A DNA stretch of 64,000 bases from Nitrosomonadaceae bacterium (GTDB taxonomy: Bacteria > Pseudomonadota > Gammaproteobacteria > Burkholderiales > Nitrosomonadaceae): contig PBKR01000001.1 in assembly GCA_002721545.1 (NCBI GenBank), forward strand, positions 41,623 through 105,622, in the 5' to 3' direction. Positions 44,618-52,285 of this stretch are shown piece by piece. A program made the translations under genes and the position numbers. Every line of letters begins with the position of its first letter. The stretch's first letter is position 1. The notes under the pieces were generated by a model. The model was not told where the DNA came from. It worked only from the letters and a program-made list of their open reading frames with translations, and made no database searches.

Positions 44618-46480
44618 ATGAAAGTTTTACTATGTAGTATTCCTGTTGAAGGAGTAAATGAAAAACTCTCTCGAACCAGAGCCGAAGGACCATTGGGAGT
44701 TCTTCCAAAGTTGGCGATTTTATCGTTGATTAAATGGGCGGAACGAAATGGATGGAAATCAGACTCATGCAAGTTTTATGATATTGACATGCTTTACCCA
44801 AGTGATGATGACATCAAGGCGTATTTCAGTGAATATCAGCCAACCATCGTTGGGCTTAGCGCGGTCGTTTCTAGTTCTTATGGGCAAGTTCAACGAATTT
44901 CTTCAATTATCAGAAAGATGTGTCCAGATGCCTGGATTGTTTTGGGAGGGAATCTAGCCGAGTCTGCTGCAGTTCTTCTTTCGAAAACCGAAGTAGACCT
45001 ATGTATAAAAGGTCATGGTGAAATTGCATGGGTGAATTTTATTAACTATGTTGAAAAATACAAGCGTGATTGGAACTATGAAGCTTTAGGGAAGATAAAA
45101 GGCCTCTGCTATCTCAATAAAATAAAGGAATTAACGTTTAATGGGCCTGAGCAGGCTATCCCCGAAGAAGATCTGCCTTTCCCTGATTACGATTTTTTGC
45201 GGTCCGGTTTGCAAGATCAACCGGAGCAGATAAGTAATTATTTTAGGGATGCTCTGGATTGCCATTGGTTTCGTTTTGACGAAAGGTCTTTTGAAGCTCA
45301 TCGCTTACCGAAAGTTGCCCATGTTCCGACAGCAAATGGATGTGTCGCTCGGTGTACTTTCTGCCAGCGTTCATACCCAGGGTATCAGGTCGCCGATGTT
45401 GGATCGTTTGAAGAGCATTTAATAGATTTAAAAAAGAGATTTAATGTGGGTTTCATTAACATAGCTGATGAAAATTTTGGTTCAGATAAATCTCATGCCT
45501 ATGAAGTTGCTAAAATACTGAAAAAACATGATCTGCTGTGGATAGCAGTGGGAGTGAGATGCACCAGTGTGAAGCATGAAGACATAGCGTTTTATAAGGA
45601 GCATAATTGTGTGGCTTTGCAATTCGGCATTGAAACCGGAAGTCAAAAAATACTTGATATTATGGATAAAGTATTTACCAGGAATCACATTAAAACAGTT
45701 CTAGAAAGTTGCCGAAAATTATCTATTTTCTCCCCATTAGCTGTGATGGTTGGAATGCCAGGTGAGACTGATGAAACAGCAATGGACACAGGCTCTTTGA
45801 TTGGAGAAACTGCGGCATCACTCGGAACACACCCAGAAGATATGGGTTATGACCTTTTTTATGCGATAGCTTTTCCGGGGACTCCATTATACGAATATGG
45901 ACAACTGACCGGGGTCATTGGAAAAACTCTAGAGGAAGAAGCGCAATATTTAAAGACTGTCAGTGATGCAGGAATCTGGAAAAGGTATTATGTCAATCTC
46001 AATGGTGCTCCGATGAAAGATGTTATTTTTTGGGATTGGTTGGTGAGATTGGAAGCATCGCGTATTTATCAGCAGAACAAAGGTAACTTTTCTTCAGAAA
46101 ATAGTGATTATGCGGAGATTTCAAAAAAGAATCAGGAACGAGCCCTAAAGTTGAATCCTCATATGGGATTAAAGTATTCTTCTATTAAATTTACAGGCAT
46201 AACACAGTTTCTCGATAAATGGGTCGTTGGGAATTCTATCCTTGATAAGCTGCCCAGGATTATCCTTTACCCCTTGGTGAAGTATTTAGTTTATTTCGAA
46301 TTCTTTGTGCAGGGCATTATCCCCTCAAATAACAAGCACAATATTTTTAGTGAGAAAAGGAAGAAAGCTGTTGTACAAATTGATGATTCTTTTTTGAAGA
46401 AATTGAACCTCGGGAGTAAGAAGAGAAATACTTTAAGGACAATTGTTACACAAATGAAGAAACAGAGGGCTGTGCAGTAG
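44618..46480 (+). CDS. B12-binding radical SAM enzyme
   Basis: A 620-residue protein. The N-terminal ~130 residues resemble a cobalamin-binding domain (IVGLSAVVSSSYGQVQ, WIVLGGNLAE, VDLCIKGHGE). The radical SAM core follows with the [4Fe-4S] motif CVARCTFC (CxxxCxxC), then FINIADENFGSD and LQFGIETGSQKIL, typical of this class. The C-terminal ~150 residues are unassigned and basic. AAAGG lies upstream of ATG 44618. It is on the opposite strand to the legionaminic operon it interrupts and has an IS relic at its far end. Likely a methylase or carbon-skeleton modifier of a sugar or lipid; the substrate is unknown. Confidence 0.82.
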   Translation: MKVLLCSIPVEGVNEKLSRTRAEGPLGVLPKLAILSLIKWAERNGWKSDSCKFYDIDMLYPSDDDIKAYFSEYQPTIVGLSAVVSSSYGQVQRISSIIRKMCPDAWIVLGGNLAESAAVLLSKTEVDLCIKGHGEIAWVNFINYVEKYKRDWNYEALGKIKGLCYLNKIKELTFNGPEQAIPEEDLPFPDYDFLRSGLQDQPEQISNYFRDALDCHWFRFDERSFEAHRLPKVAHVPTANGCVARCTFCQRSYPGYQVADVGSFEEHLIDLKKRFNVGFINIADENFGSDKSHAYEVAKILKKHDLLWIAVGVRCTSVKHEDIAFYKEHNCVALQFGIETGSQKILDIMDKVFTRNHIKTVLESCRKLSIFSPLAVMVGMPGETDETAMDTGSLIGETAASLGTHPEDMGYDLFYAIAFPGTPLYEYGQLTGVIGKTLEEEAQYLKTVSDAGIWKRYYVNLNGAPMKDVIFWDWLVRLEASRIYQQNKGNFSSENSDYAEISKKNQERALKLNPHMGLKYSSIKFTGITQFLDKWVVGNSILDKLPRIILYPLVKYLVYFEFFVQGIIPSNNKHNIFSEKRKKAVVQIDDSFLKKLNLGSKKRNTLRTIVTQMKKQRAVQ

Positions 46481-46537
46481 ATAGCTGAGAAAATGTTATC
46501 AGTATAGATGCCCTGCGTAACATGTGCTTGTACAGTT

Positions 46538-46555
46538 GGTCTCTCGGTTAAGACA
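46538..46555. repeat. IS terminal inverted repeat (left)
   Basis: GGTCTCTCGGTTAAGACA. It pairs with 46926-46943 read on the other strand; mismatches at two positions only. Confidence 0.75.
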
Positions 46556-46567
46556 TTTTAACAGATT

Positions 46568-46888
46568 TTAAGCGGCATTTTTCTCCTCCTCTGAGTTTTC
46601 AAAAACATATTGTTGATAAAGTGGCCTTCCATCCTAGAAGGTCTGCATGGGCGTTCTGCCTTGGCAGTGTTTTCCTTGATTGGTTCTCTCGTTATTATAA
46701 TATTACATGAAGTCGTCCAGGTCCTTTTGGATTCCTTCAATGGATTTGTAGAGCTTCTTTCTGAAGGCGACTTTATAGAACTCGTTCTGGACGGTCTGGT
46801 TGAGACGCTCCGTGGAACCATTGGTCTGCGGATGTCGCACCTTGGTTCTAGAATGTTCTATTCCACTCAGATGTTGGTTCTGAGCCAT
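46568..46888 (-). pseudogene. Truncated IS481-like transposase with two in-frame stops
   Basis: From ATG 46888 (AAAGGAG upstream) the frame gives IEHSRTKVRHPQTNGSTERL, holding the last catalytic Glu of the DDE triad, then FYKVAFRKK and KDLDDFM. It then meets TAA (46703-46705). The same frame continues YYNNERTNQGKHCQGRTPM, meets TAG (46634-46636), and ends at TAA 46568. YNNERxxQG...GRTP is the standard C-terminal tail of IS481-type transposases. The first two-thirds, with both catalytic Asp residues, is missing, so the start codon region was joined to the C-terminal third by deletion. Confidence 0.75.
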
Positions 46889-46925
46889 TGGTTTCTCCTT
46901 TAAGTTAAATAAGTTTAGGCAAACT

Positions 46926-46943
46926 TATCTTAACCGAGAAACC
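46926..46943. repeat. IS terminal inverted repeat (right)
   Basis: Reads GGTTTCTCGGTTAAGATA on the minus strand, the partner of 46538-46555. Confidence 0.75.
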
Positions 46944-46967
46944 ATGACTCTTCTCTTCGAAGGGTCC

Positions 46968-47144
46968 CTATCTGTCAACGCTTTTCGTTACTAGGCCAGT
47001 ATAGACATGCGTACTTTGAGCGTGGTCAGAGTTAAAGGGCGAGTCCTTTAACGCACAAACACCAACAACATCTTGCTTCATTTCAATCAGCAACTCAAGA
47101 GTTCGACGTGAAAACTCTACAGCACCAATGAAAGCAATCTTCAT
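46968..47144 (-). pseudogene. Truncated methionyl-tRNA formyltransferase-like sugar-modifying gene
   Basis: An ATG at 47144 overlaps the legG stop as ATGA, exactly as the other genes in this operon are coupled. The 58-codon frame starts MKIAFIGAVEFSRRTLELL, then DVVGVCALKDSPFNSDHA, the N-terminal Rossmann start of formyltransferase-family proteins that follow legG in some nonulosonic acid loci (normally about 250-300 residues). After ~43 residues the similarity stops, and it ends at TAG 46968, 25 bases from the IS relic. Inference: the gene was lost by IS-linked deletion. Formylation of a legionaminic amino group would be the lost step. Confidence 0.6.
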
Positions 47145-48304
47145 GTGTTGCTCAAATCAAAAAAACGTTTCATAAGAATATCTTCCAACGGCACCTTTAC
47201 CAATGTATCTACCACTCGCCCACTGGCACCACCCTCGCCATAGGGGTTTTTGACAGTTTCCAGTATTAACTGAAATTCTTTAGAATAGAGTTGTTGTATG
47301 GCTGTGGATATAGACTTTTGTTCAGGGTCGCAATCAATCACACTCTCCGCCTTGAGTCGGCCCCGTTGTCGGTCACCGATATTGATTGTTCCCTTTCCAA
47401 AGCTGGGAACTTCAAGTAAACCACTGGAGGAGTTACCCACCACTCCGTCCACATGCCTGACACATGAGAGATATCTCAACTGCCCCAAGGAAGCGTATGA
47501 CTGAGCGTGCGGGTGACCGGATACAAACTGTTTAATCATATTTATTATCACGCGACCATTGGTGTCTGCATTGGGCATCGTAAAAATCAGATGTGTGTCC
47601 TCAAGCGTTTTCAACGCGTCAAGTAGTTCGGCCATCTGTTCTGCAGAAGTAGAATTTTCCAATGTGACTGGGTGGAAGGTAATTAGAAGGTTTTTGGCTC
47701 CCAGTTCAAACTCCAGAGCAGCTTCCAACACCTGGCGCTCAAGAAGATCCAATTTCTTGATATTGTCAATTCCTAATCCCCCCACCAGGAATACTCGGTC
47801 AGGGCTCTCCCCAAGCTGGATCACCCGTTTTCGATATTCCTCCGTTGCAACAAAATGCATATGTGACATTTTAGTGATCGAATGACGAATCGCTTCGTCG
47901 AATGCACCTTCTGTGGACTCGCCTCCATGAAGGTGCGCCACAGGAATTCTAGCTACCAAAGCTGCAGCAACGGCAGAAAAAATCTCATACCTATCTCCCA
48001 GCACCAACATCAAATCAGGTTGAAGTTGCTGCAAAGCTTCTCCAAAACCAATCAACCCCAGCCCCATAGACTTGGACACCCCCACCGGAGCATCAGAACT
48101 GAGCAACATCTCTACCTTCCGGTCGATAAGAAATCCGTCTTTTTCGATCTCACGGTAGGTAAGACCAAACTCCGGCGAGAGGTGCATACCAGTCACCACG
48201 ATCTGCAAGTCAAGGTCCGGTGTCTCACGAATACCTTCCATTACCCAGCGCAACAGACCATATTCAGCACGGGTACCCGTAACCACACATATCTTCCGTT
48301 TCAT
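47141..48304 (-). CDS. legG: Hydrolysing UDP/GDP-sugar 2-epimerase, LegG
   Basis: A 387-residue NeuC/WecB-family GT-B enzyme: VVTGTRAEYGLLRWVM, LVLGDRYEIFSAV (active Asp), VAHLHGGESTEGAFDE, LITFHPVTLENST and VVGNSSSGLLEV. Length and the TGTRAEYGL start match hydrolysing epimerases. It releases the nucleotide and inverts C2 to give the 2,4-diacetamido-2,4,6-trideoxy-mannose substrate of LegI. ATG 48304 overlaps the legI stop by 4 bases. Its own stop overlaps the truncated formyltransferase start. Confidence 0.9.
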   Translation of the reverse strand: MKRKICVVTGTRAEYGLLRWVMEGIRETPDLDLQIVVTGMHLSPEFGLTYREIEKDGFLIDRKVEMLLSSDAPVGVSKSMGLGLIGFGEALQQLQPDLMLVLGDRYEIFSAVAAALVARIPVAHLHGGESTEGAFDEAIRHSITKMSHMHFVATEEYRKRVIQLGESPDRVFLVGGLGIDNIKKLDLLERQVLEAALEFELGAKNLLITFHPVTLENSTSAEQMAELLDALKTLEDTHLIFTMPNADTNGRVIINMIKQFVSGHPHAQSYASLGQLRYLSCVRHVDGVVGNSSSGLLEVPSFGKGTINIGDRQRGRLKAESVIDCDPEQKSISTAIQQLYSKEFQLILETVKNPYGEGGASGRVVDTLVKVPLEDILMKRFFDLSNT

Positions 48305-49320
48305 AATTCGATCAACTCATCAACTTCAAAATTACGCGGTGCTTTACAACCCTGAACCTCGTCCCAGCGCATGGGTGACAGGCCGGTGCCAGGACGTTTG
48401 ACCGTGAGATTAACTCCGCTAAAAACTTCACCCTCACGAATAGCATGCTTAGCTACCAGCGATTTGCGGACTATAGGTATGTTTTTTAGCTCACTGGAAC
48501 TAGGGCGTTTTATACCATCTCCCATAGCTTTTTCTATATTACGGATACCAGCCACCATTTCTTTAAGCTCTTCCGGCTCAAGACTTGCTTGATGATCCGG
48601 CCCTGGCAATCCTCTATCAAGGGTGAAATGTTTTTCGATTACCCTTGCCCCCAAGGCAACTGCGGCAATAGCTACCTCGATACCCAAAGTATGGTCTGAA
48701 TACCCCACCTGCACACCAAAAGTGTCACGAATCGAGAGCATTGCTCTAAGGTTTACATCCTGCATAGGCGTAGGATATTCAGTATTACAGTGAAGTACAG
48801 TAATATACTCACGAGATGTTCCTGCCCGCTCCAATATATCCAAAGCCGTTCCAATCTCATCCATGACAGCCATACCAGTCGATAGAATTACAGGCTTTCC
48901 GAATTGCCCTACATGTCTCAAATACGGGAGGTTTGTAATTTCACCGGAGGGAATCTTGAAGCTATCCAGTCCAAGCTCTACCAGCAAGTCAATACTTTCC
49001 AGATCAAAACCAGTAGATAAAAATTTAATACCGTGCGACTTACAGTGCCTAATCAAATCCAAATGCATGTCACGAGTCAATTCAAGCTTTCTGATCATAG
49101 CGTGTTGGGATTCGCTCTCATCCGTTATCTTATTCTGGTACGCAGCTTTTTTAGCACTTTTAATTACAATTCGATCTGCGTTGAAAGTTTGAAACTTGAC
49201 CCAATCAGCACCCGCTTCAGAGGCAACATTTACAAGTTGTCGCGCCAAGCTTATATCCCCATTGTGATTCACACCCGCTTCAGCAATAACCAAGGTATTC
49301 ATATTATCCACTTGGGTCAT
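48301..49320 (-). CDS. legI: Legionaminic acid synthase (NeuB family)
   Basis: A 339-residue synthase: VIAEAGVNHNGDISLARQL, DWVKFQTFNADRIV, FKIPSGEITNLPYL, ILSTGMAVMDEI, VLHCNTEYPTPM, VGYSDHTLG and IEKHFTLDR, with a C-terminal SAF-like antifreeze domain (VKRPGTGL). ATG 49320 overlaps the legH stop as ATGA and is preferred over the longer frame at 49380. It condenses the LegG product with phosphoenolpyruvate to give legionaminic acid. NeuB subfamily (Leg versus Neu5Ac or Pse) is set by the surrounding genes. Confidence 0.9.
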   Translation of the reverse strand: MTQVDNMNTLVIAEAGVNHNGDISLARQLVNVASEAGADWVKFQTFNADRIVIKSAKKAAYQNKITDESESQHAMIRKLELTRDMHLDLIRHCKSHGIKFLSTGFDLESIDLLVELGLDSFKIPSGEITNLPYLRHVGQFGKPVILSTGMAVMDEIGTALDILERAGTSREYITVLHCNTEYPTPMQDVNLRAMLSIRDTFGVQVGYSDHTLGIEVAIAAVALGARVIEKHFTLDRGLPGPDHQASLEPEELKEMVAGIRNIEKAMGDGIKRPSSSELKNIPIVRKSLVAKHAIREGEVFSGVNLTVKRPGTGLSPMRWDEVQGCKAPRNFEVDELIEL

Positions 49321-49931
49321 GGCATTAAAGCCCCCGCTTCGCAGTCGGAAAGCACTTGCCTTCCCATACCTATGAAGCAATGCTCACCGATTTTCGTACC
49401 TTGCCGAACACTACTTCCGCTACCAACAAACGTTCCCAAGCCGATTTGGACACCACCGTTTATCGTAGCCGACGTAGCAATATGGCAATGGTCTGAAATA
49501 ATCACGTCATGCTCTATTAGGGACTGGCTATTTATTATGCAGTTTCTCCCAACCACTGCTCCCGCATTGATAATAGCACCATGCATAACAATGGTTCCTG
49601 CGTTCAGCGTAGAATGGGGGGAAACATAGGCGTGCGGTGAAACGATCGCAGGAAACTCACAATTATTTAACTTTACCTGGTCGAAAAGGCGTATTCGCGG
49701 CTCCGGGGACTTAATCTGCCCCACAGCAATTAAGACATTCGGACATTCTTGGAGTAACAAAGGCAAGTCTCCATCCGTACCTAACACAGAGTAATCAAGA
49801 ATTTGGGAACCTACCTCATCAGAAAGCCCCACTAATCCTTTCACGCTAAAGCGCCCTTCCCTCTCAATCACATCAATGCAAGCCTTTGCATGGCCACCAG
49901 CCCCAACAAGTAAAATCGATTCCTGACTCAC
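49317..49931 (-). CDS. legH: Sialic-acid-type O/N-acetyltransferase, LegH
   Basis: A 204-residue left-handed beta-helix acetyltransferase of the NeuD/PglD type: ILLVGAGGHAKACIDVIE at the N-terminus, then hexapeptide repeats from about residue 90 (AYVSPHSTLNAGTIVMHG, INSQSLIEHDVIIS) with a His in the acetyl-CoA site region. In legionaminic synthesis LegH N-acetylates the 4-amino sugar made by LegC. It is coupled by 4-base overlaps on both sides. N-acetyl is inferred from order; O-acetyl is possible by family. Confidence 0.85.
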   Translation of the reverse strand: MSQESILLVGAGGHAKACIDVIEREGRFSVKGLVGLSDEVGSQILDYSVLGTDGDLPLLLQECPNVLIAVGQIKSPEPRIRLFDQVKLNNCEFPAIVSPHAYVSPHSTLNAGTIVMHGAIINAGAVVGRNCIINSQSLIEHDVIISDHCHIATSATINGGVQIGLGTFVGSGSSVRQGTKIGEHCFIGMGRQVLSDCEAGALMP

Positions 49932-51118
49932 CGTACACCCTCTATTTCCATATGGACGCTACTCGGTAAGTTGATCAAGCGTTGACTCAAGGATTCTGCT
50001 ACAGGCAGCTCCATTTTTGGACAATCTAGGTAAGGATCCAAATGATGCATTAACATCCAAACAGGTCTAGTCTGCAAACCTGCATCATTAGTCGCAGCAA
50101 GAATAGCATCTTTTTGGTCAGCGGAAAAGTCATCAAGCATTAATGTTTGCAACCAATAATTGCTACGGCAGTCTTTGGGTTCAGAGAAAATAAGCAATTG
50201 AGAGATCTTGGCAAACGCCTTTTGATAACATTCATATAGTCTGCGTTTTTCTTCTAAAAAACTAGGGAGTAGTTCTAATTGAGCACAACCTAGAGCAGCG
50301 TTAATATTTGGGAGACGGTAATTATAACCAGTTCTATCATGAACATAATCCCAGCGGTGAGGCACCTTGGCAGTAGTAGTAAGGTGCTTGGCATGCTTCG
50401 CCAACACAGAATCATTGGTAATTATCGCTCCACCACCACCTGTAGTAATCACCTTATTACCATTGAAGCTGAGTGCACCCACCAATCCAAAAGTTCCCAT
50501 ATGGCTTCCCTGATAAGTACTGCCTAAAGATTCTGCGGCATCTTCGACTAGAACCAGATGAAAATCTTGAGCAACGGCCAGCACCCCATCTATATCTACG
50601 GGATGACCAAAAGTATGCATAGGGACTATTGCCCGTATTACTCGACCTGTGGTTTTGTTAAAGCATTGACCTTTTCGAGTTTCTGTAACATCCTGAAGGT
50701 ATTCGCGCAACGCTTGAGGATCTACTCCAAGAGTACGTTCTTCACTGTCAACAAAATGCGGAGTTGCACCGCAGTATCTAACGGCATTTGCGGTAGCAAC
50801 AAAGGTCATAGCGGGGATAAGCACTTCATCGTCAGTTTTGACTCCTGCCAACTGCAGAGCAATATGCAATGCAGAAGTACCATTAACCACTGCCACAACG
50901 TGATTGACCCTTGTATAGTCAGCCAAGTCTGACTCAAAACGACCAACAAACTTGCCAACCGAAGAAACAAAAGTTGAATCAAGGCATTCCTTTAAATACT
51001 TCCACTCATTACCATTAAAACGAGGTTCGTGAAGCACAGCCGAATCAGAACCTACAACCGATCGGATAGCATCAACGACCTGGGTGGCAAGAGTAGATGG
51101 TTGGGGTATAATATTCAC
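49928..51118 (-). CDS. legC: Aminotransferase of legionaminic acid synthesis, LegC
   Basis: A 396-residue PLP-dependent DegT/DnrJ/EryC1 sugar aminotransferase: LDSTFVSSVGKFVGRFE, ALHIALQLAGVK, LIPAMTFVATANAV, LVEDAAESLGSTY (PLP-site Asp), and GALSFNGNKVITTGGGGAI with the Schiff-base Lys. The C-terminus ends with LSQRLINLPSS. It installs the 4-amino group on the 4-keto-6-deoxy sugar produced by LegB. GTG 51118 overlaps the legB stop. Confidence 0.9.
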   Translation of the reverse strand: MNIIPQPSTLATQVVDAIRSVVGSDSAVLHEPRFNGNEWKYLKECLDSTFVSSVGKFVGRFESDLADYTRVNHVVAVVNGTSALHIALQLAGVKTDDEVLIPAMTFVATANAVRYCGATPHFVDSEERTLGVDPQALREYLQDVTETRKGQCFNKTTGRVIRAIVPMHTFGHPVDIDGVLAVAQDFHLVLVEDAAESLGSTYQGSHMGTFGLVGALSFNGNKVITTGGGGAIITNDSVLAKHAKHLTTTAKVPHRWDYVHDRTGYNYRLPNINAALGCAQLELLPSFLEEKRRLYECYQKAFAKISQLLIFSEPKDCRSNYWLQTLMLDDFSADQKDAILAATNDAGLQTRPVWMLMHHLDPYLDCPKMELPVAESLSQRLINLPSSVHMEIEGVR

Positions 51119-52110
51119 AAGTTGTATATCTCTGGCTTATAAGACATAAGATGAGAGGATTTGCAGAACCATGCTACTGTTTCTTTCAAACCTCGATGAA
51201 AACCTTCAACATTACCATATTCAGGTTGCCAGCCCAACAATTCGCCAGCCTTTTCATTCGATGCACATAACCTTTCCACTTCACTTTTTGTAGGACGAAG
51301 ACGCTGTTCGTCAGAAATGATCTCAATCTCCGTTTCCATTACTCTTGCAATAGCGTGAGCAGTATCCCCTATAGAAATCTCAAAATTACTACCGATATTG
51401 ATCACTTGCCCCACACTTTTTTCTGATTTCAATGCAGCGACAAAGCCAGCCACCGTATCAGTCACATAGTTAAAATCCCGGGTAGGGCTCAAAGCACCCA
51501 ACTTAATCTGCTTTTCCTCATTGGCAATTTGGGTGATGATGGTGGGAATCACAGCCCTGGCAGATTGGCGAGGACCATAGGTGTTGAACGGACGCAAAAT
51601 AGTTACCGGCGTATCAAAGGAAGTGTAAAATGACATGGCAATTTGATCCGCGCCAATCTTGCTGGCCGAGTAAGGTGATTGACCCTGGAGCGGATGGTCT
51701 TCAGTAATCGGCACAAACTGCGCCGTGCCATAAACTTCGCTGGTGGAAGTATGCACTACCTTAGAGACACCTAAGTCGCGAGCCGCCTGGACAATGTTCA
51801 AGGTGCCTTTAATATTTGTATCAACATAGGTACCGGGTGAATGATAGGAATAAGGGATGGCAATCAACGCTGCTAAATGCAATACCGCATCACAATCCTT
51901 CATAGCAGTACGAACGCCGTTTGGATCGCGAATGTCGCCAGCAAACACCTCAAACTTGCCCTTCACATCATCATCGCAATGATCCAGCCAACCCCATGAA
52001 TTGAAGGAGTTGTAGAGCACAAAAGTACGCACATCATAACCAGCGCGAACCAACGCTTCCGTTAGATGGGAACCAATGAATCCGTCTGCACCTGTAACAA
52101 GTATTCTCAT
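51115..52110 (-). CDS. legB: GDP/UDP-N-acetylglucosamine 4,6-dehydratase, LegB
   Basis: A 331-residue extended SDR: ILVTGADGFIGSHLTEAL, HLAALIAIPYSYHSPGTYV, TSTSEVYGTA and SPYSASKIGADQ with Tyr/Lys, then TYGPRQSARAVIP. SFNSWGWLD is a LegB-type insertion. It makes the 4-keto-6-deoxy intermediate, first step of the route after PtmE. It is the first enzyme gene after the ABC transporter in the leftward operon. About 175 bases to the left of the transporter start may hold promoter sequence. Confidence 0.88.
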   Translation of the reverse strand: MRILVTGADGFIGSHLTEALVRAGYDVRTFVLYNSFNSWGWLDHCDDDVKGKFEVFAGDIRDPNGVRTAMKDCDAVLHLAALIAIPYSYHSPGTYVDTNIKGTLNIVQAARDLGVSKVVHTSTSEVYGTAQFVPITEDHPLQGQSPYSASKIGADQIAMSFYTSFDTPVTILRPFNTYGPRQSARAVIPTIITQIANEEKQIKLGALSPTRDFNYVTDTVAGFVAALKSEKSVGQVINIGSNFEISIGDTAHAIARVMETEIEIISDEQRLRPTKSEVERLCASNEKAGELLGWQPEYGNVEGFHRGLKETVAWFCKSSHLMSYKPEIYNL

Positions 52111-52285
52111 AGTTATTTGATGGGTATTAGTGTTTTTTTTATTCTATAGCTATGCAGACTTTTTACCTTCCGCGATCCGTATAATCTTGACTCTGCATAG
52201 GCTGTCGAAGTGCTTATCGGTATTTAACATATGAGCAACTATACTCAAAGATTTGTCTCCTTGTAAAAAAATATAAAGGCGAACT

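Larger units (their letters stand above)
46538..46943 (-). mobile_element. Internally deleted IS element (IS481-like)
   Basis: About 406 bases bounded by 18-base inverted repeats that match at 16 positions. Inside is only the C-terminal part of an integrase-core transposase, behind a good ribosome site and ATG. The ends look intact, so it could in principle move if a full relative supplies transposase. No target duplication was seen (flanks ACAGTT and ATGACT). Confidence 0.7.

Noticed and set aside
47141-49320. Sialic acid (Neu5Ac) or pseudaminic acid synthesis
   Set aside because: LegB-type dehydratase, PtmE, PtmA and PtmF match the legionaminic route; no PseB-type or NanA-type genes were seen.
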